DNA of 47,498 nt from a virus. The notes beneath the pieces are model-generated. The model searched no databases, was not told where the DNA came from, and worked only from the letters and a program-made list of their open reading frames with translations. A program made the position numbers and the translations under genes. The stretch's first letter is position 1; each line of letters opens with the position of its first letter. The stretch lies in the IMG/VR virus record IMGVR_UViG_3300011116_000590, positions 1 through 47,498 of that record. One strand, given 5' to 3'. Of the stretch, positions 8,937-16,689 are shown in pieces.

Positions 8937-9509
8937 ATGGCATTTGAATATAAACCATTCGAGTATTTTAACCCTAAACAGCAGATGCGATATGTGCTCT
9001 TTCTAACTAACGTTGGAGTGCCTATCCCTACTTATATGGTTAAAACAGCTGATAGACCATCATTAGATCAAAATCCAGTTACAGTAGATTACATTAATAC
9101 AGAATTTAAGGTAAAAGGAAAATCAAGGTGGCAAGACATATCAGTTACATTATACGATCCTATTGAAGTAAATGGAGCTAAATTATTACATGATTGGATA
9201 AGTTTATTTCACCATAACTCAGGATTAAATCAATTACCTGCGGGTAGAGCTCCGGGTCTTTTAACTCCCGGAGAAGATGGTTTTATCCATGAGTATAAAA
9301 GAACTTTAGTTTTCCAGGCCTTAACTCCACACGGAGACGTAGCGGATGAATTTTCATTATACGGCGCTTTCGTAGCTGACGCTAAATGGGGTAATATGGA
9401 TTTATCGTCTGATGATTTGAACATGTTAGACTTAACCATTACCTATGATTACGCTGTAATGATTCCAGCTAAAAATAAAGTAGTTACTACAGGAAAAGTA
9501 GACGCATAA
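8937..9509 (+). CDS. 19: Tail tube protein gp19-like, copy 1
   Basis: A 190-residue tail tube subunit, the typical gp19 size (T4 163 aa). It begins MAFEYKPFEYFNPKQQMRY and carries VDYINTEFKVKGKSRWQDI, LYDPIEVNGAKLLHDWI and DDLNMLDLTITYDYAV, segments shared with the next two genes. Subunits stack as hexameric rings inside the sheath. As the shortest and plainest of the three copies, and the one next to the sheath gene, it is the best candidate for the main tube subunit. A strong hairpin follows 14 nt after its stop. Confidence 0.9.
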   Translation: MAFEYKPFEYFNPKQQMRYVLFLTNVGVPIPTYMVKTADRPSLDQNPVTVDYINTEFKVKGKSRWQDISVTLYDPIEVNGAKLLHDWISLFHHNSGLNQLPAGRAPGLLTPGEDGFIHEYKRTLVFQALTPHGDVADEFSLYGAFVADAKWGNMDLSSDDLNMLDLTITYDYAVMIPAKNKVVTTGKVDA

Positions 9510-9523
9510 ATTAATTAATAAAC

Positions 9524-9551
9524 CACAGAGGTGCATCAGTGCACCTCTGTG
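9524..9551 (+). promoter_or_regulatory. 12-bp perfect hairpin between tail tube copies 1 and 2
   Basis: The arm 9524-9535 (CACAGAGGTGCA) pairs perfectly with 9540-9551 around a TCAG tetraloop. No T-run follows (CTTATAAAAT instead), so it is not a standard terminator. It lies between the abundant tube gene and its paralogue, where it could slow polymerase, stabilise the upstream mRNA 3' end, or be an RNA-processing site. It also fixes the start of copy 2: a GTG at 9539 lies inside the hairpin, and the ATG at 9566 after it matches copy 1. Confidence 0.7.
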
Positions 9552-9565
9552 CTTATAAAATACAC

Positions 9566-10276
9566 ATGGCATTTACACATAAACCTTTTAAATATTTTAA
9601 CCCGAAACAGCAAATGCGTTTTGAGTTATATATGCAAGCGGATCCATTCGGTCCTTTTTTTCCTACGTATGCCATAAAATCAGCGGAAAGACCTACTTTA
9701 GAAAATAATCACATCACAGTAGATTATATAAATACAGAATTCCACGTTAAAGGAAAATCAAGATGGCAGCCCATAACAATACGATTTTACGATCCAATTG
9801 AGGATAATGGCGCTAAGATGTTACATGATTATATTAATAATTATCACCATAATTCAGGCACAACAGGAACATCTTTTAATCTTCTAACTCCAGGAGAAGA
9901 TGGATTTATACATGAGTATAAAAGAACATTATATTTAAGATCATTATCACCTCATGGAGATGTAATGGATTCTTTCGTATTAGTAGGAGCATTTTTTGAT
10001 TCTGTTAAATGGGGAGAATTTGACATGTCTAGTGATGATTTAGTATTGATGGAAGGAACAATAGTATATGATTATGCTATGGTTAGAGGTAGTAAAGTAA
10101 AACTTCCCGATGTAGAGGGTCCCGGACTAGATGGTGGAGGTGCTAGTTTAGGAAGTCAATTAAAAGACGCCGCTATAAATATTGGAAAAGGAGCCGCTCA
10201 AGCAGCCGCTAACGCCGGAATAAGTGCGTTAGGTAATTTAATAGGCGGCGGCGGCAGTGGAGGAGGAAGAAACTAG
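9566..10276 (+). CDS. Tail tube protein gp19-like, copy 2, with Gly/Ala-rich C-terminal extension
   Basis: A 236-residue paralogue of the tube subunit. The start at 9566 gives MAFTHKPFKYFNPKQQMR, aligning with copy 1; the frame extends to a GTG at 9539 but those nine residues fall in the hairpin. The core repeats VDYINTEFHVKGKSRWQPI and LYLRSLSPHGDVMDSF. After the shared domain (about residue 185) there is a roughly 50-residue tail rich in Gly and Ala (GPGLDGGGASLGSQLKDA, then GNLIGGGGSGGGRN) absent from copies 1 and 3. The tail might reach the tube lumen or interact with the tape measure or baseplate. A specialised tube or tube-end protein is likely, by inference. Confidence 0.85.
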   Translation: MAFTHKPFKYFNPKQQMRFELYMQADPFGPFFPTYAIKSAERPTLENNHITVDYINTEFHVKGKSRWQPITIRFYDPIEDNGAKMLHDYINNYHHNSGTTGTSFNLLTPGEDGFIHEYKRTLYLRSLSPHGDVMDSFVLVGAFFDSVKWGEFDMSSDDLVLMEGTIVYDYAMVRGSKVKLPDVEGPGLDGGGASLGSQLKDAAINIGKGAAQAAANAGISALGNLIGGGGSGGGRN

Positions 10277-10330
10277 TTTTCTTTGTTTTGTATTAATTTT
10301 AAGTTTTCAGTATATTTATTATAAAAAGAA

Positions 10331-11008
10331 ATGGCTAAATCTACGCCTATATTTAGACAAAAAAAAATAGATAGGACAGCAGTTTCGGATTCTACCGGAG
10401 CTTCTGAATATACTCAATATAGACCTTTCGCCTATTTTGAACCTAAATTAAAAAATAGATTTGTTCTTTACTTAGACGTACAAGGAATTTATATACCTAG
10501 TTATTTAGTAAAATCAGCAACTAAACCTGGATTTAGTTATGATAATATTGAGTTACAATATATAAATACAAAAACTAACTTTAAAGGAAAAATGACTTGG
10601 GACCCAATAGAGATAGTTCTATATGACCCGGTAGCTGCACATACATTCTCCCCTAAAGCCTTAAATAATCCTTTTGTAGATCCCTTATCAAGTTCAGAAG
10701 ATGTAAAGAACGATTCTTCCGTTTTAGTATACGAGTGGATAATGAGTTCACATTCTAATTACTTAAAAGGTAGAGAATATGCGTTAGAAACTTACAAAAA
10801 AACATTAATATTAGAAACATTAATGCCTAGAACTAATATTCAATCTGAAAGATGGGAAATACATGGAGCTTATGTTTCAGCGGTTAAGTGGGGAGATTTA
10901 GATATGTCAGACGATTCTTTATCTACAGTATCTGTAACAATTATGTATGATTATGCGTTAATAAAAGACGCTAACCAAAAAAAGGTCATTCCTTATAATA
11001 TTACATAA
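10331..11008 (+). CDS. Tail tube protein gp19-like, copy 3 (divergent)
   Basis: A 225-residue, more distant paralogue. After a 35-residue N-terminal extension it shows YRPFAYFEPKLKNRFVLYL, LQYINTKTNFKGKMTWDPI and ILETLMPRTNIQSERWEIHG, aligning with the other two. About 25 extra residues (AAHTFSPKALNNPFVDPLSSSED region) are inserted after the LYDP motif. The pattern fits a tube-initiator or tube-terminator role at one end of the tail, as gp54 or gp3 play in T4, but this is inference. A TATTTATT octamer stands 10 nt before the ATG. Confidence 0.78.
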   Translation: MAKSTPIFRQKKIDRTAVSDSTGASEYTQYRPFAYFEPKLKNRFVLYLDVQGIYIPSYLVKSATKPGFSYDNIELQYINTKTNFKGKMTWDPIEIVLYDPVAAHTFSPKALNNPFVDPLSSSEDVKNDSSVLVYEWIMSSHSNYLKGREYALETYKKTLILETLMPRTNIQSERWEIHGAYVSAVKWGDLDMSDDSLSTVSVTIMYDYALIKDANQKKVIPYNIT

Positions 11009-11037
11009 ATTTTAAAAATTAAACAAACATAAATATT

Positions 11038-11883
11038 ATGAAACCAGACAGAGAAGTTACATTTAATCAAAGTCCTAGTGAAGACGGTATGGAAATTTCC
11101 ACTCCGGTTATTCCAACTGTCCCTTCGGGAAAAAATCAAAATACCCTTATTGTTGATTTGCCCTCTCGAGGTCTTTTTTATCCCAAAGAAAATCCTTTAT
11201 CTTCAGGTCAAGTAGAATTAAGATACATGACAGCTAAAGATGAAGACATTTTAACTAATCAGAATTATATTATGCAAGGAACAGCTATTGAAAGAATGTT
11301 CCGTAATTTGCTTGTATCGGAGATTGATTGGGATGATTTGCTAGTAGGAGACAAAAATGCCATTATGATTGCGTCTAGGATTGCAGCTTATGGAGATGAG
11401 TATGTAATTCAAGTTACCACGCCTTCGGGTAATACCCAAGACACTACAATTAATTTGAGTGAATTAAAACCTAAATCTATTGACGAATCTGTATTAGTAA
11501 CCAAGAATAGTAATCTATTTAAACTTACTCTTCCTAAGTCTAAAAAAGAAGTGCATGTAAAATTACTTACAGGCAAAGAAGATAAAGAAATTGATGCTAT
11601 TGTTAAATCTTATGAGAAAGTAGGAAAAGACCCGGGCTTGTTAACATTAAGATTAAAACACATGATTGTGGCCCTTGATGGTGATATGGATTTAGTACAC
11701 ATTAGAAATTACATTGATACAGACTTACTAGCAGCGGACAGTAGAGCCATTAGATCATTCATCAGTAAAATTCAACCAGATGTTGACTTTAATGTAGAAG
11801 TAATAGACCGGTATACCGGGGAGCCGTTTCGCGCTCCAATGGTTTTCGATGAAAGATTTTTTTGGCCTGACCTCGAGAGATAG
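11038..11883 (+). CDS. 26: gp26-like baseplate hub / tail assembly protein (T4_baseplate family)
   Basis: A 281-residue protein resembling the T4 gp26 family: LIVDLPSRGLFYPKENPLSSGQVELRYMTAKDEDILTN followed by a helical region with LLVSEIDWDDLLVGDKNAIMI. It overlaps the gp51-like frame by 35 nt and the pair precedes the tape measure gene, which is the position of the G/GT tail assembly chaperone pair in many tailed phages. Its end is encoded over a run of seven T residues (11857-11863), where a +1 slip would fuse it to the next frame. Role: baseplate hub or tail assembly, not structural in large amount. Confidence 0.7.
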   Translation: MKPDREVTFNQSPSEDGMEISTPVIPTVPSGKNQNTLIVDLPSRGLFYPKENPLSSGQVELRYMTAKDEDILTNQNYIMQGTAIERMFRNLLVSEIDWDDLLVGDKNAIMIASRIAAYGDEYVIQVTTPSGNTQDTTINLSELKPKSIDESVLVTKNSNLFKLTLPKSKKEVHVKLLTGKEDKEIDAIVKSYEKVGKDPGLLTLRLKHMIVALDGDMDLVHIRNYIDTDLLAADSRAIRSFISKIQPDVDFNVEVIDRYTGEPFRAPMVFDERFFWPDLER

Positions 11884-12055
11884 ACAGTACATATATGAAG
11901 AAGTTTTCCAACTAATTCATTATGGAAAAGGATTTACATATAATGATTTGATGGACATGCCTATATTTATTAGAAAATTCTTTTACAATCGATTAATGCA
12001 GGCTTATGAAGAGAGAAATGAAGCAAATAAAAAAGCATCCAAAAAATCAAGATGA
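11849..12055 (+). CDS. 51: gp51-like baseplate hub assembly protein
   Basis: A 68-residue protein with DRQYIYEEVFQLIHYGKGF, then TYNDLMDMPIFIRKFFYNRLMQAYEE, the pattern of gp51-type hub assembly proteins and of the C-terminal extensions of tail chaperones. It starts at an ATG inside the gp26-like gene in the +1 frame. It could be made either from this internal ATG or as the C-terminal part of a frameshift product of about 338 residues (275 from gp26 plus 63). It ends in a basic tail (NKKASKKSR). In T4 genes 26 and 51 are also adjacent. Confidence 0.68.
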   Translation: MKDFFGLTSRDRQYIYEEVFQLIHYGKGFTYNDLMDMPIFIRKFFYNRLMQAYEERNEANKKASKKSR

Positions 12056-12059
12056 TAGA

Positions 12060-12263
12060 ATGAAAGAAATTCGGGAGGGGATTCTCTCCTCCCTTTTTTC
12101 ATTATTAGCCATTCCTACACAATTAAGAATGGTAGGTAGAATGTATAATGCTGCAAAGGAAGATGAGAAATTAAAAAAATTAAGATCCCAAAGATTACAA
12201 CGTCTTCAATCTCTAAAACATGATTCTGATTCTAATAACAGACATTTTAGAAAGTATAAATGA
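12060..12263 (+). CDS. Small basic hypothetical protein (67 aa)
   Basis: The frame is open from 12006, but that would overlap the gp51-like gene; the ATG at 12060 lies 4 nt after the previous stop and is preferred. The product starts MKEIREGILSSLFSLLAIP, a mildly hydrophobic helix, and ends very basic (KLKKLRSQRLQRLQSLKHD). A terminator-like hairpin with six T residues lies within its first codons, so a shorter version from ATG 12129 (44 aa) is possible. No family recognised. It sits between the gp51-like gene and the tape measure. Confidence 0.45.
   Translation: MKEIREGILSSLFSLLAIPTQLRMVGRMYNAAKEDEKLKKLRSQRLQRLQSLKHDSDSNNRHFRKYK
12073..12099 (+). terminator. Terminator-like hairpin between gp51-like gene and tape measure
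   Basis: A 9-bp stem with one G-T wobble (12073-12081 GGGAGGGGA with 12085-12093 TCTCCTCCC) and a 3-nt loop is followed by six T residues (12094-12099). The form is that of a Rho-independent terminator, 18 nt after the gp51-like stop. It overlaps the start of the small frame at 12060, so either the frame begins later or the hairpin attenuates transcription into the tape measure gene. Confidence 0.65.
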
Positions 12264-12289
12264 TTCATACTAGAAATAATTGAAATATC

Positions 12290-15200
12290 ATGACTTTACA
12301 AAATACAATAAGGGACTTAAAAGCAACTTTAGGTAGTTTAAAAACTCATTTAACAAATGCAGAAAAAAATTTATCTAAAATAACTAAAACGGATTTAGAA
12401 GAATTAGATAAGTTAATAGAGGAGAACAAATCAGGTCCTAAAATTACAGCACGAAGAGATAACTTAAAACTTTTACGCGAGGCTAGAAAAAAAGAGACAG
12501 ATAAATACGAAAATGCAAAGAAGAGTCTTGAAATATTATTAGGTAATACAGATAATAAAATTAAATCTTCGTTAGACGCATTAGAATTAGCGATTACGAA
12601 TGATCCCTCTAGTGTAGAGAGAAGACTAGAAAATATATTAGAACAGATAAATAGTGTTTATGTTAATAGTCAGTATATACTATCTAGATATAAATCAGGT
12701 CAATACACTGTTATACAAAAAGATTTGAAAGGAAATAAAATAAGCCAAGAAGATTATATATACAAAGAAAATAATAAAAATAAAATTATAGATAAACTAG
12801 GAGAGAATGCAACTAATATATCACTAGCAAGAAATGCCATAGATAATAAATCTAAAAGTAGTTTAAGCAGTATTTTAAAATCTCATGCACTTGGTACTTA
12901 CAAATCAGAAACTGCCCAAAAAAACGCTAAACGCGAGGAAAGAGCTAATGCTATATCAAATTTTCTAAAACAAAGCCCAATTCCTGATACTTTACCAGTA
13001 GATATAGCTGGAAACATGATTACCTATTCTCACGGTTCTCAAGCATCGATAGATGCCGGAGGAAATCCGGCTCCTTTATCTGCAGATATCGAAAAATTCA
13101 CGGGTTTAAGCACGAGCCAAATCACTAAAATGAGTGCTCAAAAGTTATCAGAACATTATAAACCACAAGACACATCACCAATCGCAGACGTTAAACCAGA
13201 AGCAGCCTCTGTAGTAAATACATCACCAATCGCAGACGTTAAACCAGAAGCAGCCTCTGTAGTAAATACATCACCAATCGCAGACGTTAAACCAGAAGCA
13301 ACTCCTTCAGAAAATGTACCATCCTCGGGAGATGGAGGAGGTGCAAAAAGTAGAAGAGGGACTACAAAAATCGGTGGCGGCGGTGGTAGTAAAGGCGGTG
13401 GTACAGGCAGCTCCTCACCGATAAATACTGCACCAGAAATAAATAGAGGGAAAACATTTTCCCCCGGAGAGGTATCAGATGAAATGCTTAAGATAATTGA
13501 AGAGGCAGTATTTAATGGAGCCGCTAGAGCTTTTAGTCAATTCTCGAATTCTCCAATGAGCGGACCATCTGAATTTACCGATTCGACAATAGATAAAATA
13601 GGAAATACAGTTTATGAAGCAATGAAGAAAGCTTTAGACTATTATTCTGCGTCTCCTGCGTTTAATGTGGTATTGACCGGAATAGAGCCATCAGTTATAA
13701 AGTTACTGAAAGACGAATTAGGAGGTCTTCCCGGGGGTGGAGGAACGGGAGATATGGATAAATTAGCCGAGGAGATGAGATTAAGTAGAGAGAGTAATGA
13801 GAAACTAGCTAAAATGTCAGAAGCTAGAAGGAAGAAAGCAAAAGCGGAAGCTAATAAAAAGAAAAAAGAAAGCGAGAAAGAAAAGCAAAGAATAGCAGAC
13901 CCTAACTCACCAGAAAGTATTGCGAAAAGGAAAAAAGAAGCAGATGCCGCAGAAAGAGAGCAAAAGAAAAAAGCAAAAGCAGACCCTAACTCACCAGAAA
14001 ATATAGCCAAAGCAGCAGCGGAAGAAGAAAAAAGAAAGAAGAAAGAAGAGGACGATGAGAAAAAGAAATTAAAGGCTGAAAGACAAGCTGATCCATTTAG
14101 AAATAGGTTACAAGGGATATATAAAGATAGTAAACAAGAGGTAACTTTCTTATATGATAAACTAAATTCATTTTTTCCTTTCTTTAATAGCGCACAGGTG
14201 GAAGCTAAAAAAACTGCTCTAAACACTTTAAAAGCAGGGTACGAAAAATTTGATGAAGTTTATGCTAAAACCGGTAGTGCTTTTAAAGGAATGATGGCAT
14301 CTGTAAATTCTATGTTCAAAATATCCCCCATTACTGTAATAATGGCAGGATTAACTACTGCATTTATAGGAATATTAAGCGCAGCCAATAGATTAAACAC
14401 TAGAATAAAAGAAATATCAGCAGAGTTAGGAACATCTAATATGCAATCTTATGAATTGTTTAAGAATGCAATGAATGCTCAAACTCAATATGATAACATG
14501 TATGCTAGTCTTAGGGATGTCAGAGATGTTCAAAAAGGCATCTTAGGAGATTCAGGCATACTATTACAAACAAATGATAAAGCATTAGCTAGCGTAGCTG
14601 ATAATGCAAAAAATATAGGATTGTCTGTAGAATCTGCCGGTGCATTCTATGAAAATTTAAGAATGAAAGGAGGAAGTGATAAGGAAGCTAGTAATCTTAT
14701 GGCCGCTTCATTAGAGCTTGCAGATAAAAAAGGATTTTCTCCTCAATCAATAGTAGATGATATAGCTCAAAATGCCGAATTTGCATCAAAATATTTTTCT
14801 AACATCAATAAACATTCTAAGTCAGCTCATAGAAATTTAATAGAAACTAATCTACAAGTAAAAGCATTAGGATTAAATTTTCAAAAAGCAGCTAAAATGA
14901 CACAACATTTATTGTCATTTGAGCAAAGTATTGTAGCAGAAGTTGAAGCATCAGTAGCATTAGGAAGATATGTTAATATTGGAAAAGCTAGAGAATTGCT
15001 TTTACAAGATGACATCGCCGGAGCTATGACACAAATGATGGATACAATGGGAGGTTATGATGAATTCCAAAACATGGATTTTGCCAAGAGACAGCTTATG
15101 GCAAACGCTATTGGAATGGAAGTATCGGAATTAGAGAAAAGTTTGTATTTAAGAGAAAAGATTGGTTTAAAAGATGCCGAATCCTTAGACGCTGCAATGA

Positions 15201-16669
15201 GAAATAGCGATTATTTAGACAAAGTAGCCGGAAAAGATGTAGAATTAAACAAGATAGAAACTAAAAAAGTAATGGCTGCCGAAAGATTTAATACGGCAAT
15301 AGAAAAAGTAAGTGTAGCATTTAAATCATCTTTATTACCCATACTAGAAGCAATTATACCTATTGTAGACCACATGGCTTGGGCTATCAATCTTGTTGCT
15401 GCGGGTATAAAAACTGTAGGAGGAGTTTTATCTACAGGTATAAATTTTTTCAGTGGAGGTAAAATAAGTTCTAAAAGAAAATCAGAAAATCAAGCATCTC
15501 CCGCCGAGGTGGCTTCCGGTACAGTAATGTCAGCAGGATTGATATTTGCTTTAGGAAAGATTGGAAAAAGCAAATTTGCAGACAAAATAGGAGAAAAAGT
15601 AGGAAAAGTCAGAGGAAGATTTGATCAACTATCAGGGGCATTAGGATCTGAATCAAATCCTATGTATGTTAAGGTAGTTGGAGGATTACTAGGAGGAGGA
15701 GGAAGTGTGGCATCTACTATACTAGATAATGCGGGAGGAGCGGCTGCTACGGGTACAGCTACAGCAGGCGCATCAAGGTTTTCTAAAGTAAAGGATTTTT
15801 TATCAAGAGGGGCCGGTAAGGTAAAATCAATAGCATCCGGAGGATTATCTAAAGCACAGGATTTATTTTCAAGAGGGGCTGGTAGACTAAAAGGATTTTC
15901 AGCTGGAGCTCCTGAAAAAATAGGAAAAGCATTAAATTCTTTAAAGAATATAAAACCTAGTTCTATTGCTAAAATAGGAGGTGTTATGGCTGTAGCCGGC
16001 GCAGCTTTTGACTATGCGCAAAGGAAAAAAGAAGGACAATCTACTAAACAAGCAGCAACTGCTTCTGTAGGAGGGGCATTAGGAAGTATTGCTGGCGGAG
16101 CTGTTAGTGGAGCTGCTATGGGCGCTTTTCTAGGTCCTATAGGAGCTGCTATCGGGGGTTTAATCGGAGGTACGGCCGGATATCTCGCCACGACTAAAAT
16201 AATAGATTCTCATTTCGATAAAAATAAATCAAGTTCTTTTACAGCACAACCATTTATGTATGCTGGAATGAATGGAATGAGTGGTGGTGGAGGCATTTCA
16301 ACTTCTTTAAATAAACCTAAAGCTAAAGGAACACCTGTAGAAACATCTATGGTTGATATGACTCCTACAACTTTTAAAACAATGTCAAGTGGGATATCCG
16401 GAATTAGCCCCAACTATGGTACAACAACTATGGCTAGAGAGTCCGTAATGGTCAACACTTTGAGTAAAAGTGTAGAAGCTACAGCACTGATGAAATCAGT
16501 TAAGGAAAAAAATATAGAAAAAGAGAAAGCTCATAAAGAAATGATGGAACAGCAACTGAAAATACTAGAATCTATTAGAGAAAAGATAAATCAACCCGCT
16601 GTTGCTTTCTTTACTGACGAAGGAAGACGACAAGTCATAAACCAAAGTAGAGTTAGAAATTCACATTAA
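12290..16669 (+). CDS. Tail tape measure protein
   Basis: The longest gene (1459 aa), between the assembly pair and the tube-initiator-like gene, has the composition of a tape measure. The N-terminal 250 residues are helical coiled-coil (TIRDLKATLGSLKTHLTNAE). Residues 295-337 carry an almost perfect repeat of TSPIADVKPEAASVVN. Then comes a Gly/Ser linker, a Lys/Glu-rich segment at about 497-600 with ADPNSPE repeated twice, a hydrophobic segment near 677 (ISPITVIMAGLTTAFIGIL), a long helical body, and Gly/Ala-rich membrane-like segments near 1270-1305 (GAAMGAFLGPIGAAIGGLIG). It should set tail length and be ejected into the cell envelope. No lytic domain is recognised. The A-rich leader and ATG at 12290 define the start. 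Confidence 0.88.
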   Translation: MTLQNTIRDLKATLGSLKTHLTNAEKNLSKITKTDLEELDKLIEENKSGPKITARRDNLKLLREARKKETDKYENAKKSLEILLGNTDNKIKSSLDALELAITNDPSSVERRLENILEQINSVYVNSQYILSRYKSGQYTVIQKDLKGNKISQEDYIYKENNKNKIIDKLGENATNISLARNAIDNKSKSSLSSILKSHALGTYKSETAQKNAKREERANAISNFLKQSPIPDTLPVDIAGNMITYSHGSQASIDAGGNPAPLSADIEKFTGLSTSQITKMSAQKLSEHYKPQDTSPIADVKPEAASVVNTSPIADVKPEAASVVNTSPIADVKPEATPSENVPSSGDGGGAKSRRGTTKIGGGGGSKGGGTGSSSPINTAPEINRGKTFSPGEVSDEMLKIIEEAVFNGAARAFSQFSNSPMSGPSEFTDSTIDKIGNTVYEAMKKALDYYSASPAFNVVLTGIEPSVIKLLKDELGGLPGGGGTGDMDKLAEEMRLSRESNEKLAKMSEARRKKAKAEANKKKKESEKEKQRIADPNSPESIAKRKKEADAAEREQKKKAKADPNSPENIAKAAAEEEKRKKKEEDDEKKKLKAERQADPFRNRLQGIYKDSKQEVTFLYDKLNSFFPFFNSAQVEAKKTALNTLKAGYEKFDEVYAKTGSAFKGMMASVNSMFKISPITVIMAGLTTAFIGILSAANRLNTRIKEISAELGTSNMQSYELFKNAMNAQTQYDNMYASLRDVRDVQKGILGDSGILLQTNDKALASVADNAKNIGLSVESAGAFYENLRMKGGSDKEASNLMAASLELADKKGFSPQSIVDDIAQNAEFASKYFSNINKHSKSAHRNLIETNLQVKALGLNFQKAAKMTQHLLSFEQSIVAEVEASVALGRYVNIGKARELLLQDDIAGAMTQMMDTMGGYDEFQNMDFAKRQLMANAIGMEVSELEKSLYLREKIGLKDAESLDAAMRNSDYLDKVAGKDVELNKIETKKVMAAERFNTAIEKVSVAFKSSLLPILEAIIPIVDHMAWAINLVAAGIKTVGGVLSTGINFFSGGKISSKRKSENQASPAEVASGTVMSAGLIFALGKIGKSKFADKIGEKVGKVRGRFDQLSGALGSESNPMYVKVVGGLLGGGGSVASTILDNAGGAAATGTATAGASRFSKVKDFLSRGAGKVKSIASGGLSKAQDLFSRGAGRLKGFSAGAPEKIGKALNSLKNIKPSSIAKIGGVMAVAGAAFDYAQRKKEGQSTKQAATASVGGALGSIAGGAVSGAAMGAFLGPIGAAIGGLIGGTAGYLATTKIIDSHFDKNKSSSFTAQPFMYAGMNGMSGGGGISTSLNKPKAKGTPVETSMVDMTPTTFKTMSSGISGISPNYGTTTMARESVMVNTLSKSVEATALMKSVKEKNIEKEKAHKEMMEQQLKILESIREKINQPAVAFFTDEGRRQVINQSRVRNSH
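13172..13300 (+). repeat. 48-bp tandem repeat (2.7 copies) inside the tape measure gene
   Basis: Units start at 13172, 13220 and 13268. The first two are identical 48-mers and the third is identical for 33 bases. Each encodes TSPIADVKPEAASVVN in frame. Perfect identity at the nucleotide level means recent duplication. It lies in a Pro/Ala linker between the N-terminal coiled coil and the Gly-rich stretch, so it should be tolerant to copy-number change. Confidence 0.97.
13895..14000 (+). repeat. 22-bp direct repeat pair in the tape measure gene
   Basis: The same 22 bases begin at 13895 and at 13979, 84 bases (28 codons) apart, encoding ADPNSPE both times within the Lys/Glu-rich segment. The intervening residues are Lys/Ala/Glu-rich in both copies, suggesting an older duplication of a charged helical unit. 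Confidence 0.85.
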
Positions 16670-16689
16670 ACTATAATATATCATAAATA

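Noticed and set aside
9539-9566. Earlier GTG start for the second tube gene
   Set aside because: The extra codons lie in the hairpin arm and loop; the ATG at 9566 aligns exactly with the start of the first tube gene.
13172-13300. Regular 48-bp repeats as a possible CRISPR array
   Set aside because: The units are directly tandem without spacers and read in frame as a protein repeat within the tape measure.
13642-14226. 194-aa open frame on the minus strand within the tape measure gene
   Set aside because: It is rich in Phe, Ser and Leu because it is antisense to the Lys/Glu/Ala-rich part of the tape measure. No leader or neighbouring minus-strand genes support it.
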